Source: Citreimonas salinaria (GTDB lineage Bacteria > Pseudomonadota > Alphaproteobacteria > Rhodobacterales > Rhodobacteraceae). From it: a DNA stretch of 64,000 nucleotides. Below are positions 7,604 to 16,957 of this stretch, in pieces. The first letter of the stretch is position 1. Each line of letters opens with the position of its first letter. The stretch is from contig NZ_FNPF01000004.1 of assembly GCF_900107235.1 (NCBI RefSeq), forward strand, positions 186,001 through 250,000, given 5' to 3'. A program made the position numbers and the translations under genes. The notes beneath the pieces are model-generated. The model did not search any database. It was not told where the DNA came from and saw only the letters and a program-made list of their open reading frames with translations.

Positions 7604-9190
7604 ATGCGCGATTTTCAACGACCGGGCCGTTCGGCCGTCCTGGCGAACAACGGGATGTGCGCGACGTCGCACCCGCTGGCCGCGGGGGCCGCGATCGACA
7701 TTCTCAAGCAGGGCGGCAACGCGATCGACGCGGCGATCGCCGGCGCGGTGGTGCTGGGCGTGGCCGAGCCGCAGATGACGGGCATCGGCGGCGACTGCTT
7801 CGCGCTGATCTCGCCCGCCGGGGGCGACGACGTGATCGCGGTCAACGGCTCGGGGCGGGCGCCCGCCGCCGCCGACGCGGCAGCCCTGCGCGAGCAGGGG
7901 CACGACACCGTCCCGCTGCAATCGGCGCATGCGGTCACGATCCCCGGCGCGATCGACGCCTTCTGCGCGATGTCCGAACGCTGGGGCAAGCTGGGCCTTT
8001 CGGACAGCCTCGCGCCCGCGATGCGCTACATGGACGAGGGCGTGCCTGTCAGCCCGCGCGTCGCCTTCGACTGGGAGGACAGCGAAGACACGCTGTCCGA
8101 GAGCGGCCGGCGCCACTACATGCACGCCGACGGGTCGCGCCCGAAGGTGGGCGATGTCTTCCGCCTGCCCGGGCAGGCCGAGGTGCTGCGCCGGATCGCG
8201 CAGGACGGCCGCAAGGCGTTCTACGAGGGCGAGGTCGCTCAGGACATGCTGGCCACGCTGAACGCGCTGGGCGGCGTGCATACCGCGGACGACTTCGCCA
8301 ACGTCGCCTGCACCATCGCCGACCCGATCACCGCGATGTACAAGGAACGCGAGCTGCTCGAGCATCCGCCCAACGGTCAAGGGGTGATCGCGCAGCTGAT
8401 GCTGAACATGCTGGCGCAGTTCGACATCGGGTCGATGGACCCTTTCGGCGCACAGCGCGCCCATATCGAGGCCGAGACCGCGAAGCTCGCCTACGACGCG
8501 CGCAACCGCTTCCTGGCCGATCCCGAGCACATGGGCGGCCGGATCGAGCACCTTGCCGACCTCGAGACGGCAGAGAAGCTGGCCGCGCTGATCGACCCAC
8601 GGCGCGCGATGGCCAAGTCGCCGACCGCTCTGTCCGAGGCCGTGCACAAGGACACGATCTACATCACCGTGGTTGATCGCGACCGGATGGCGGTGTCGCT
8701 GATCTATTCGATCTTCCACGGCTTCGGATCGGGGATCGCGTCCGACAAGTACGGCATCCTTTTCCAGAACCGCGGCGCGGGCTTCTCGCTGGCCGAGGGG
8801 CATCCGAACGAGCTGAAGGGCGGCAAGCGGCCGATGCACACGATCATCCCCGCCATGCTGCGCGAGGGCGGGCGCGTGACGATGCCGTTCGGCGTCATGG
8901 GCGGGCAGTACCAGCCCAACGGTCATGCGCGGGTGCTGTCGAACATGGTCGATTTCGGCATGGACCCGCAGGCGGCGATCGACGCACCGCGCAGCTTTGC
9001 CGAGAAGGGCAAGCTGCAGCTGGAACGCGGATATTCCGACGCGGTCCGTGCCGAGTTGGCCGACATGGGCCACGAGATCGAGACGCCCAAGGTCGCGATC
9101 GGCGGCGCGCAGGCGATCCGCATCCACGAGAACGGCGTGCTGGAAGGCGGGTCCGACCCGCGCAAGGACGGCTGCGCGCTGGGTTACTGA
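7604..9190 (+). CDS. ggt: Gamma-glutamyltransferase family protein
   Basis: A 528-residue member of the N-terminal nucleophile hydrolase GGT family, which cleaves the gamma-glutamyl bond of glutathione and related compounds. The N-terminal FQRPGRSAVLANNGM and GGNAIDAAIA segments and the GIGGDCFALI motif are diagnostic. The autoprocessing threonine is Thr351 in HKDTIYITVVD; family members usually have TTH here, so the DT-I context is slightly unusual. No signal peptide is evident, which points to a cytoplasmic enzyme of the YwrD-like branch. Start at 7604 has GGGGAG five bases upstream; an earlier in-frame GTG (7568) does not. The next gene, convergent, makes the glutathione precursor. Confidence 0.9.
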   Translation: MRDFQRPGRSAVLANNGMCATSHPLAAGAAIDILKQGGNAIDAAIAGAVVLGVAEPQMTGIGGDCFALISPAGGDDVIAVNGSGRAPAAADAAALREQGHDTVPLQSAHAVTIPGAIDAFCAMSERWGKLGLSDSLAPAMRYMDEGVPVSPRVAFDWEDSEDTLSESGRRHYMHADGSRPKVGDVFRLPGQAEVLRRIAQDGRKAFYEGEVAQDMLATLNALGGVHTADDFANVACTIADPITAMYKERELLEHPPNGQGVIAQLMLNMLAQFDIGSMDPFGAQRAHIEAETAKLAYDARNRFLADPEHMGGRIEHLADLETAEKLAALIDPRRAMAKSPTALSEAVHKDTIYITVVDRDRMAVSLIYSIFHGFGSGIASDKYGILFQNRGAGFSLAEGHPNELKGGKRPMHTIIPAMLREGGRVTMPFGVMGGQYQPNGHARVLSNMVDFGMDPQAAIDAPRSFAEKGKLQLERGYSDAVRAELADMGHEIETPKVAIGGAQAIRIHENGVLEGGSDPRKDGCALGY

Positions 9191-9321
9191 CCGACGTGGG
9201 CGGCGTCCGCGCCGCCCGCCCGCACGGCCGTTCGTGCCATCGCGCACGGCGGACTGCGCGTTCCGCCAGAGCGCCGACGCCGTTTGCCACGGCGTCCGCT
9301 TCTTCGTTCGGGTTCAGGGTC

Positions 9322-9361
9322 TCCGGAAGAGTCCGCCGCAGGCGGGCGGGGGCAGCGCCCC
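9322..9361 (-). repeat. GC-rich double-hairpin repeat, copy 1
   Basis: On the minus strand this reads GGGGCGCTGCCCCCGCC, then a second small hairpin (CCGCC-TGC-GGCGG), then TTCCGGA. It begins ten bases after the gshA stop. A second copy with the same first 17 bases is at 47336-47370. The hairpins could help end gshA transcription, though no T-run follows. Confidence 0.6.
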
Positions 9362-9371
9362 GGCCGCCCGG

Positions 9372-10742
9372 TCAGTAGCTGTATTCGTCGTAGATGCGGC
9401 TCAGGTCGCCATTCCAGTCGCCGTGGTAGCGGCGCAGCAGCTCGTCGGCGGGCACTTCGCCGCTTTCCACGCTTTCCTTCAGCGCGTTGAGGAAATGCGT
9501 CTCGTCCGGAACCAGCCCGCCGGCGCCGGGACGGGCGCGGGCCTTCAGGCCGGCCTCGGCGATCTTCAGAACCTCGCGCGCCAGCGCGTGCATCGAGATG
9601 CCGTTCACCTCGGCCTGCAGCCCGTCGACCGATGCGGCGACGCGCAGCGCCTCGCGCGTCTCGGCGTCCCAGTTCTTGACCAGGTCCCAGGCCGCGTCCA
9701 GCGCGCCCTGGTCGTAGATCAGCCCGACCCAGAAGGCCGGCAGCGCGCAAAGCCGCCGCCACGGGCCGCCGTCGGCGCCGCGCATCTCGATGAACTTCTT
9801 CACGCGCGCCTCGGGGAAGACCGTGGTCAGATGGTCCGCCCAGTCCGACAGGGTCGGCTTCTCGCCCGGCAGAGCCGGCAGCTCGCCCTTCAGGAAATCG
9901 CGGAAGCTTTGCCCCAGCGCGTCGATATACTTGCCGTCGCGGTAGACGAAGTACATCGGCACATCCAGCACGTAGTCGACCCAGGCCTCGAACCCGAAGC
10001 CGTCGTCGAAGGCGAAGGGCAGCATGCCGGTGCGCGCCTCGTCGAGATGGCGCCAGACTCGCGCGCGCCAGCTTTTGTGGCCGTTCGGCTTGCCCTCGAA
10101 GAAGGGCGAATTGGCGAACAGCGCCGTCGCCACCGGCTGCAGCGCCAGCGCCACGCGCATCTTCTGCACCATGTCGGCCTCGGACGCGAAATCGAGGTTC
10201 ACCTGCACCGTGCAGGTGCGCCGCATCATCGTGGTGCCGGCGGTGCCCACCTTCTGCATGTAGCCGTCCATCAGGGCATAGCGCCCCTTGGGCATCAGCG
10301 GCATGTCGTCGTGCGACCATTCCGGCGCGGCGCCCAGCCCGATGAAGCCCACGCCGATCTCGTCGGCGATGTCCTTCACGTCGGCCAGGTGCGCGTTCAC
10401 CTCGTCGCAGGTCTGGTGGATCGTCTCGAGCGGCGCGCCCGACAGTTCCAGCTGCCCGCCGGGTTCCAGGCTGACGTTGGCGCCGTCCTTTTCTAGGCCG
10501 ATGATCTTGCCGCCCTCGCGCACCTCGGACCAGCCGTGGCGGTCGCGCAGGCCCTCGAGCACCGCCTTGATCGAGCGGGCGCCGTCATAGGGCAGGGGGC
10601 GGTGGCTGTCCTTGCAATAGCCGAACTTCTCGTGCTCGGTGCCGATGCGCCACTGATCCTTCGGCTTGCAGCCCGCGGCGAGATATTCGGCCAGCTGCTC
10701 ATGGCGTTCGATCGGCCCGCCGCCGGATTGAGGGATCGACAT
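9372..10742 (-). CDS. gshA: Glutamate--cysteine ligase (plant/alphaproteobacterial type)
   Basis: A 456-residue ligase making gamma-glutamylcysteine from glutamate, cysteine and ATP, the first step of glutathione synthesis. The N-terminal segment WRIGTEHEKFGY, the GAPLETIHQTC helix, and the later MRRTCTVQVNLDF and RFPEARVKKFIEMRGADGG-like stretches fit the class of GCL found in plants and alphaproteobacteria rather than the E. coli GshA class. The start MSIPQSGGG is used because a GGAG lies ten bases upstream and the frame extension is low-complexity. Convergent with ggt; a GC-rich double hairpin repeat lies just after its stop. Role is certain at family level; a homologous EgtA function (ergothioneine) is less likely without neighbours for that pathway. 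Confidence 0.93.
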   Translation of the reverse strand: MSIPQSGGGPIERHEQLAEYLAAGCKPKDQWRIGTEHEKFGYCKDSHRPLPYDGARSIKAVLEGLRDRHGWSEVREGGKIIGLEKDGANVSLEPGGQLELSGAPLETIHQTCDEVNAHLADVKDIADEIGVGFIGLGAAPEWSHDDMPLMPKGRYALMDGYMQKVGTAGTTMMRRTCTVQVNLDFASEADMVQKMRVALALQPVATALFANSPFFEGKPNGHKSWRARVWRHLDEARTGMLPFAFDDGFGFEAWVDYVLDVPMYFVYRDGKYIDALGQSFRDFLKGELPALPGEKPTLSDWADHLTTVFPEARVKKFIEMRGADGGPWRRLCALPAFWVGLIYDQGALDAAWDLVKNWDAETREALRVAASVDGLQAEVNGISMHALAREVLKIAEAGLKARARPGAGGLVPDETHFLNALKESVESGEVPADELLRRYHGDWNGDLSRIYDEYSY

Positions 10743-10937
10743 GTCTGGGCTGCTCCGGTGTTTCCTGCCGCAAAGGTCTGGATGGGCGCAAAGCCAGCCG
10801 GTGTCAATGTGGGCCCCGCGCTGGGTCGGTGCGCGGATTGCGGGACTTCGCGCGCATGCGCAGGGTTCGGCGGCCAAGCGCGCAAGACATGCAGCGGCGG
10901 CCGGGTGGCGCGAATCGGCAACGGATCGGAGGGGGGA

Positions 10938-11013
<76 letters not shown>

Positions 11014-11105
11014 ATCGGTGCGCCTGTCAGCGCCCGTGTGGGCGGGTGACTAGGCGATGGCGCGGGCGGGATCAAGCGGAAAAATCACCGCCCCGCGCCG
11101 TTTTC

Positions 11106-11432
11106 TCAGGACTCGTCCTTCTCGTCGGACACGTCGGTGATGTCGTCGAGCGACACGTTGTCGTCGTCTTCGTCCTCGAGCACGGTATCGTCCTCGATAT
11201 CCACGTCGACGTCATCATCGTCCAGCAGATCGACATCATCGTCGTCGTCCTTCTTGGACTTCGCCTTCGACGCCTTGTCGGCTTGGTCTGCGGCGATCAT
11301 GCTGGCCTTGCCGGTCTGGAGGTTCACCACCTCGCCGGTATAGGGGCTGACGACGGGATCGCGGTTCAGGTCGTAGAACCGCTTGCCGGTCGTGGGGCAC
11401 AGGCGCTTGGTGCCCCATTCTTCCTTGGGCAT
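11106..11432 (-). CDS. TIGR02300-type FYDLN acid protein
   Basis: A 108-residue protein with a conserved N-terminal head (MPKEEWGTKRLCPTTGKRFYDLNRDPVVSPYTG in outline: a CP.TGKRFYDLN core) and a long aspartate-rich C-terminal tail of more than fifty residues. This is the alphaproteobacterial FYDLN-acid family of unknown function. The head resembles a half zinc ribbon with a single cysteine. The start at 11432 has GGGG five bases upstream; the extra ten codons of open frame before it lack a site. It is a single gene between tRNA-Ala and the divergent metallopeptidase. The acidic tail suggests binding to a basic partner, but this is inference. Confidence 0.88.
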   Translation of the reverse strand: MPKEEWGTKRLCPTTGKRFYDLNRDPVVSPYTGEVVNLQTGKASMIAADQADKASKAKSKKDDDDDVDLLDDDDVDVDIEDDTVLEDEDDDNVSLDDITDVSDEKDES

Positions 11433-11534
11433 GGTGTCCCCTTCAACTGCTGGTCTTGGCACGATCCGCGTCCCCTGCCATAACGGTCGGAAGCTGTCAA
11501 AGCCTTAAACGCGGATGCCACGGAAGCCATTCAT

Positions 11535-12227
11535 ATGGGACAGATCCGCCTGCCCGGCAACCCCGACATCGACGTCATTCTTCGCCGCTCGGCCCGCGCG
11601 CGGCGGCTGTCGCTGCGCCTGTCGCAGCTGGACGGCCGGGTGACGCTGACGCTGCCCCGCGGCGTGACCGAGGCGGCGGGGCTGGCCTTCCTGCGCGACC
11701 GCGAGGATTGGCTGCGCGGGCATATCGACCGGCACGAGGGGATGGTCGACGTGACCCACGACAGCGTCCTGCCGATCGAGGGGGTCGAGCGGCGCGTCCA
11801 GCCGGGGGCGGGACGGTCGGTGCGGGTCGAGGGCGGCGCGCTGCTGGTGCCGGGTGCTGCGGCCGATGCGGGCGCGCGCCTGCGCGGCTGGCTGCGTGCC
11901 CGAGCACGCGACCGGCTGGCCGAGGCCTCAGACCGCCACGCGGCAGCACTTGGCCGCGGCTACGCGCGGCTGACGCTGCGCGACACGCGCTCGCGCTGGG
12001 GGTCGTGCACGGCCGATGGCGGGCTGATGTATTCATGGCGGCTGATCCTCGCCCCGCCCGAGGTGCTGGACTACGTCGCCGCGCACGAGGTGGCGCACCT
12101 GGCGCAGATGAACCACTCGCCGGCCTTCTGGGCGGTGGTCGAGCGGCTTTACGGCGACTGGCGCGCGCCCCGGCGCTGGCTGCACGACAACGGCGCGACG
12201 CTGCACCGCTACCGTTTCGACACCTGA
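11535..12227 (+). CDS. YgjP/DUF45-family zinc metallopeptidase
   Basis: A 230-residue soluble protein of the M48-related YgjP-like family. The zinc site is visible: HEVAH with His184, Glu185 and His188, and a third histidine, His194, in MNHSPAFW. The preceding LRDTRSRWGSC motif and the N-terminal RRSARARRLSLRLSQ strand region are family signatures. Substrates are not known. GGAAG lies eight bases before the ATG. It is divergent from the FYDLN gene (about 100 bp) and followed 57 bp later by a GntR regulator on the same strand. No signal peptide, so it acts in the cytoplasm. Confidence 0.88.
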   Translation: MGQIRLPGNPDIDVILRRSARARRLSLRLSQLDGRVTLTLPRGVTEAAGLAFLRDREDWLRGHIDRHEGMVDVTHDSVLPIEGVERRVQPGAGRSVRVEGGALLVPGAAADAGARLRGWLRARARDRLAEASDRHAAALGRGYARLTLRDTRSRWGSCTADGGLMYSWRLILAPPEVLDYVAAHEVAHLAQMNHSPAFWAVVERLYGDWRAPRRWLHDNGATLHRYRFDT

Positions 12228-12265
12228 TCGGGCCGCGCGCGAAGCCGCATTGACGCCGCTCGCGG

Positions 12266-12277
12266 CTGTGATCACAG
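12266..12277. promoter_or_regulatory. Perfect palindrome CTGTGATCACAG before the GntR gene
   Basis: A 12-bp perfect palindrome ending seven bases before the regulator's ATG, in the place where a ribosome-binding site would sit; no purine-rich site is visible there. GntR/FadR regulators often bind short palindromes at their own promoters, so this is a candidate autoregulatory operator. A TTGACG hexamer lies at 12250-12255 but no good -10 follows. Confidence 0.4.
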
Positions 12278-12284
12278 TCGCGCC

Positions 12285-12935
12285 ATGCAGGTCCAGCCCC
12301 GTATCCCCGACTCGGCCCAATCGGCGCATGACAAGGTCTATCGCGGGCTGCGCACGCGCATCCTGCACGGCCAGATCGCGCCGGGGGCTGCCCTGACGCT
12401 GCGCGGCATCGGCCGCGAGTTCGGCGTCTCGATGACGCCCGCGCGCGAGGCGGTGCAGCGGCTGGTCGCCGAGGGCGCGCTGTCGATGTCGTCCTCGGGG
12501 CGGGTCGCCACGCCCGAACTGTCGAACGAGCGGATCGAGGAACTGGCCGCCCTGCGCGCCCTGATCGAGGTCGAGCTGGCGAGCCGCGCGCTGCCGCGCG
12601 CGCACATGGCGTTGATCGACCGGCTGCAGGCGATCGACCACCACATCGCCGACGTGGTCAGCAACCGCGACGCGGTGGGCTACATCCGCGCGAACCTCGA
12701 ATTCCACCGCACGCTGTACCTGCGGGCGCAGGCGCCGGCGATGCTGGCCATGTGCGAGACGGTATGGCTGCAGCTGGGCCCGACGATGCGGGCGCTTTAC
12801 GGGCGGCTGCGCCGGACCGAGCCGCCGCAATACCACCGGCTGATCGTCGCGGCGCTCAAGGCCGGGGACGAGCCCGGGTTGCGGCTGGCGGTGCGCTCGG
12901 ACGTGACGCAGGGCCTGCGGATGCTGGCAAGCTGA
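12285..12935 (+). CDS. GntR-family transcriptional regulator with FCD domain
   Basis: A 216-residue regulator. Residues about 13-80 form the winged helix of the GntR family (VYRGLRTRILHGQIAPG, LRGIGREFGVSMTPAREAV, RLVAEGALSM). Residues about 85-215 form the all-helical FCD (FadR C-terminal) domain that binds small carboxylates, with the LEFHRTLY motif carrying one of the usual metal-ligand histidines. The effector and target genes are unknown. It ends ten bases before the convergent accA gene. A perfect palindrome lies directly upstream and may be its own operator. Confidence 0.9.
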   Translation: MQVQPRIPDSAQSAHDKVYRGLRTRILHGQIAPGAALTLRGIGREFGVSMTPAREAVQRLVAEGALSMSSSGRVATPELSNERIEELAALRALIEVELASRALPRAHMALIDRLQAIDHHIADVVSNRDAVGYIRANLEFHRTLYLRAQAPAMLAMCETVWLQLGPTMRALYGRLRRTEPPQYHRLIVAALKAGDEPGLRLAVRSDVTQGLRMLAS

Positions 12936-12944
12936 GGCGCCTGC

Positions 12945-13907
<963 letters not shown>

Positions 13908-13979
13908 GCCCGTCTCTCCTGCGTTGCAGGGCTGTATGCCGCTTGGGCGGGGCGGATGCAACATCGCGCCCGCACCGGC

Positions 13980-14573
13980 TCAGCCCAGCAGGACGGGGAT
14001 CATCGATGCGACCAGAAGCGCCGCCATCGTCCAGTTGAACGCGCGCAGGCGCATCGGGTTGGTCAGGATGCGGCGCACCTGCTGGCCCAGCACGATCCAG
14101 GTCGACGTTGAGACGACCGAGACCGCCACGTAGGTCGCCGCGACCCACAGCACCGCCGACAGGTCCCGTCCCGGCGCGTAGAGCGTGATCGCCCCCAGCG
14201 CCATCGACCACGCCTTGGGATTGACCCACTGGAACCCGGCGGCCTGGAGGAAGCTGAGCGGGCGGCCCGTCGCCTCGGCGCGTCCCGGCGGGGCGGCGTT
14301 GGCGATCTTCCAGGCGAGGTACAGCAGGTAGAGGATCGACACCGTCAGCAGGATCGTCTGCGCCATCGGCCAGACCTGGAAGACCCGCATCACGCCGACA
14401 CCGACCAGCGCGACCATCGCCGGAAAGCCCAGGCCCACCCCCGCCATGTGCGGGATCGAGCGGACGAAGCCGAAATTCGCGCCCGATGCCATCAGCATCA
14501 GGTTGTTCGGCCCCGGCGAGATGACGGTGACGAAGGCGAAGGCGAGAAGGGCGGCGAACAGGTCAAGGGTCAT
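13980..14573 (-). CDS. LysE/RhtB-family amino acid exporter
   Basis: A 197-residue inner-membrane translocator with about six membrane spans. The SPGPNNLMLMASG motif near residue 20 and the later GFQWVNPKAW segment are typical of the LysE/RhtB family, which exports amino acids such as lysine, threonine or homoserine lactone. Substrate is not predictable. It is divergent from an Lrp/AsnC regulator with 72 bp between start codons, the common arrangement in which the regulator senses the amino acid and switches the exporter. The start codon overlaps an ATTGCGCAAT palindrome. Confidence 0.92.
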   Translation of the reverse strand: MTLDLFAALLAFAFVTVISPGPNNLMLMASGANFGFVRSIPHMAGVGLGFPAMVALVGVGVMRVFQVWPMAQTILLTVSILYLLYLAWKIANAAPPGRAEATGRPLSFLQAAGFQWVNPKAWSMALGAITLYAPGRDLSAVLWVAATYVAVSVVSTSTWIVLGQQVRRILTNPMRLRAFNWTMAALLVASMIPVLLG

Positions 14574-14581
14574 TGCGCAAT
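14572..14581. promoter_or_regulatory. ATTGCGCAAT palindrome in the lysE/lrp divergent region
   Basis: A 10-bp perfect palindrome overlapping the lysE start codon. A related GTGCGCAAC sequence lies at 14635-14643 just before the lrp ATG. The two flank the short divergent promoter region and are candidate binding sites for the Lrp/AsnC protein; this rests on position and symmetry alone. Confidence 0.3.
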
Positions 14582-14645
14582 CATCGTAGCGTAGGCGCGG
14601 TCAGGAATTGCAAAGGTGCCTCGGGAAGTCGATAGTGCGCAACAT

Positions 14646-15098
14646 ATGACGAGCATGGACGACATGGACGCGCGGATATTGCAGGTGCTGTCGCGCGAAG
14701 GGCGGATCAGCAACCTTGCCCTGGCCGAGCGCGTGGGCCTTTCGGCCTCGGCCTGCCTGCGGCGGGTGGCGGCGCTCGAGAAGGCGGGCGTCATCAAGGG
14801 CTACCGCGCCGTGCTCAGCCCCGAGAAGACGGGCATTCGCTTCGTTGCCTATGTGACGGTGGGGCTGGGCCAGCATACCAAGGCGGCGCAGCAGGCCTTC
14901 GAGCGCGCGATGGAGGCCGCGCCGCAGGTGCGCGAGTGTCACAACATCACCGGCGCGGTCGAGTACCTGCTGCGGGTCGAGGCCGAAAGCCTGGCCGCCT
15001 ACAAGCATTTCCACACCGACATCCTGGGCGCGCTGCCGCAGGTGAACACGCTACAGACCTTCGTGGTCATGGGCTCGCCCAAGGACTTGCGGGCCTAG
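14646..15098 (+). CDS. Lrp/AsnC-family transcriptional regulator
   Basis: A 150-residue regulator with an N-terminal helix-turn-helix (MDARILQVLSREGRISNLALAERVGLS in outline, then CLRRVAALEKAGVIKGY) and a C-terminal ligand-binding RAM domain (TGAVEYLLRVEAESLAAY carries the usual G-x-YDYLL-like strand). Such proteins sense an amino acid as octamers. The ATG at 14646 is preferred; a GTG ten codons earlier is in frame but lacks conserved sequence. It probably controls the divergent lysE gene. Its stop codon overlaps that of the convergent sensor-domain gene. Confidence 0.92.
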   Translation: MTSMDDMDARILQVLSREGRISNLALAERVGLSASACLRRVAALEKAGVIKGYRAVLSPEKTGIRFVAYVTVGLGQHTKAAQQAFERAMEAAPQVRECHNITGAVEYLLRVEAESLAAYKHFHTDILGALPQVNTLQTFVVMGSPKDLRA

Positions 15099-15688
15099 AG
15101 CGTCGCGCGCAGCCGGCGCGGGACCGGCGGCATGCGGGCCCCGTCAAGCAGGAAGGCCGCCGGCGGCAGGACGAGCATGTTCAGCAGCACCAGCGGAAGC
15201 GCGGCCGTCAACACGCCGATGGCGGCTTGGGTCGGCAACAGCACGATTGTCCAGAGCCCCAGGCTGACCATCGCGGCAAGCTGCAGGTAGTCGCGCGCCG
15301 ACCGTTCGGCGGGTCGGGTCTCCTGACTCCAGGCGAAGCCCGCGATCGCGCCGAACAACAGGGCCGCAATCCCGGCACCGGTTCCGATGCCACCGATCCA
15401 CAGGCGCATCGCGATCGCCATGAACAGCGCCACGGCACCGCCCCGCAGCCCGAGGAACGCGGCCGCCAGCGCGACGGGGACGGCCCGCATGTCGACGATC
15501 ACGCCGTCGGCGATGCGCAGCGGCATCGCCATGAGCAACACCGCGACCGCGCCGAACGCGCACCCCGCGCCAAGCTGCAATAGCCGCCGTTCGCCCGGGG
15601 CGCGCGCGTACCGGCCATAGCCCGCGGCCACCACGAACAGCGGCGCAAGCAGGCCCGCCCAGCCGGCAAGGAATGGATATTCGATCAT
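15095..15688 (-). CDS. Stand-alone 5TMR-LYT membrane sensor domain protein
   Basis: A 197-residue integral membrane protein with about five to six hydrophobic segments. The central segment VIVDMRAVPVALAAAFLG followed by MRLWIGGIGTGAGI matches the 5TMR-LYT (LytS-YhcK) sensor domain, in which D-R and the RLWxGG motif are conserved. In known proteins this domain precedes a histidine kinase, GGDEF or similar output domain; here the chain ends shortly after the last membrane span, so no output domain is attached, and none follows on this strand. It overlaps the convergent Lrp gene by four bases. Whether it partners with a separate output protein or is a remnant is unknown. Confidence 0.75.
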   Translation of the reverse strand: MIEYPFLAGWAGLLAPLFVVAAGYGRYARAPGERRLLQLGAGCAFGAVAVLLMAMPLRIADGVIVDMRAVPVALAAAFLGLRGGAVALFMAIAMRLWIGGIGTGAGIAALLFGAIAGFAWSQETRPAERSARDYLQLAAMVSLGLWTIVLLPTQAAIGVLTAALPLVLLNMLVLPPAAFLLDGARMPPVPRRLRATL

Positions 15689-15808
15689 GTCAGGCCCCCA
15701 CCTGGTTCGGATCAGGGCCCATGGTGGCGATGCGGGGTTAACGAGTGCCTGTCATGTAAAGAGCGACTAGAATGCGCGGTATTAATTGTCGGCGGATGGA
15801 CAATCCGG

Positions 15809-16768
15809 TCAACGCGCGGCGATCATCTCGGACTGCTTCACGATCACCTCGGCCTGCTTGATCGAGGCGATGTCGACCAACCGGCCCTTGTAGACGGTCG
15901 CGCCCTCGCCCCGTGCCTTGGCCTGCTCCATCGCGTCGAGAATCTCGCGCGCCTCGGCCACGGCCGTGTCCGAGGGGGTGAAGACCTCGTTGGCCAGCGC
16001 GACCTGTTTCGGGTGGATCGCCCACTTGCCGACCATGCCCAGCGTGGCCGAACGCAGCGCCTGCGCGCGAAACCCGTCGTCGTCCGAAAAGTCACCGAAG
16101 GGCCCGTCGACCGGCAGCACGCCGTGGGTGCGGCAGGCCGCGACGATCGCCGCCTGCGCCCAGTGCCAAGGGTCGGACCAGTGCTTCTGTCCCTCGTGCA
16201 GCATGTAGTAGTTTTCCTGCGTGCCGCCGATGCCGGTGGTGGCCATGCCCATCGAGGCGGCGAAATCCGCGGCGCCGAGGCTCATCGCCTGCAGGCGGGG
16301 CGAGGCGGCGGCGATCTCCTGGACATGGGCGATGCCGGCGGCGGATTCGATGATGACCTCGAAGGCGATGCGCTTCTTGCGTCCCTTCGCGGCCTCGACG
16401 GCCGTCACCAGCGCATCGACCGCGTACAGATCGGCGGCACAACCGACCTTGGGGATCATGATCTGGTCGAGCCTTTCGCCCGCCTGCTCCAGCAGGTCGA
16501 TCACGTCGCGGTACCAGTAGGGCGTGTCCAGCCCGTTGATCCGCACGGACAGGGTCTTCGCGCCCCAGTCGATGTCTCCGATCGCCTGCACGATGTTCGC
16601 CCGCGCGCCCGGCTTGTCGTCTGGCGACACCGAATCCTCGAGATCAAGATTGATTACGTCGGCTTCGCTTTTCGCCATCTTCTCGAAGATCGCCGGGCGG
16701 GAACCGGGGCCGAACAGCTGGCAGCGATTCGGGCGGGCGGGAGGCTGGGGCTGGATGCGAAAGCTCAT
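15809..16768 (-). CDS. mcl1: L-malyl-CoA/beta-methylmalyl-CoA lyase
   Basis: A 319-residue member of the CitE/HpcH aldolase superfamily. The sequence from the start (MSFRIQPQPPARPNRCQLFG) to the end (IASIKQAEVIVKQSEM) closely follows Mcl1 of Rhodobacter, which cleaves beta-methylmalyl-CoA to glyoxylate and propionyl-CoA and L-malyl-CoA to acetyl-CoA and glyoxylate in the ethylmalonyl-CoA pathway. Metal and substrate residues are in LDLEDSV, FEVIIESAAG and LGAADFAASMG. The lid segment GKWAIHPKQ is intact. It is a single-gene unit, divergent from the D-amino acid module with a 315-bp intergenic region that holds a CGTAA-N5-TTACG repeat 14 bases before its start. Confidence 0.96.
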   Translation of the reverse strand: MSFRIQPQPPARPNRCQLFGPGSRPAIFEKMAKSEADVINLDLEDSVSPDDKPGARANIVQAIGDIDWGAKTLSVRINGLDTPYWYRDVIDLLEQAGERLDQIMIPKVGCAADLYAVDALVTAVEAAKGRKKRIAFEVIIESAAGIAHVQEIAAASPRLQAMSLGAADFAASMGMATTGIGGTQENYYMLHEGQKHWSDPWHWAQAAIVAACRTHGVLPVDGPFGDFSDDDGFRAQALRSATLGMVGKWAIHPKQVALANEVFTPSDTAVAEAREILDAMEQAKARGEGATVYKGRLVDIASIKQAEVIVKQSEMIAAR

Positions 16769-16781
16769 GAGAGGGCCTGTG

Positions 16782-16796
16782 CGTAAGGAAATTACG
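16782..16796. promoter_or_regulatory. Inverted repeat CGTAA-N5-TTACG upstream of mcl1
   Basis: A perfect inverted repeat with a five-base spacer (GGAAA), 14 bases upstream of the mcl1 start codon. Same design as CGCAA-N5-TTGCG upstream of mcd. Its closeness to the start codon would suit a repressor or an attenuating role if transcription starts further upstream. Confidence 0.4.
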
Positions 16797-16957
16797 TATC
16801 GGTTATTTCACGGGTTATTAAATTGCCGAATGCTGCGCAAGCGAAAAGGGCGTCGTCCGGGTTCGCCCGCGATGCCCGCGCGGCGTGCAAGCATCTTCGG
16901 AGCGATGGGAAAAACCGGGCATGATCTTGCGCGCGACGGCGGAAAGCTGCGAAGGAA

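Noticed and set aside
14646-15688. Frame overlap of lrp and the sensor-domain gene as a sequencing error
   Set aside because: The four-base tail-to-tail overlap leaves both proteins at full family length, so it is a normal convergent arrangement.
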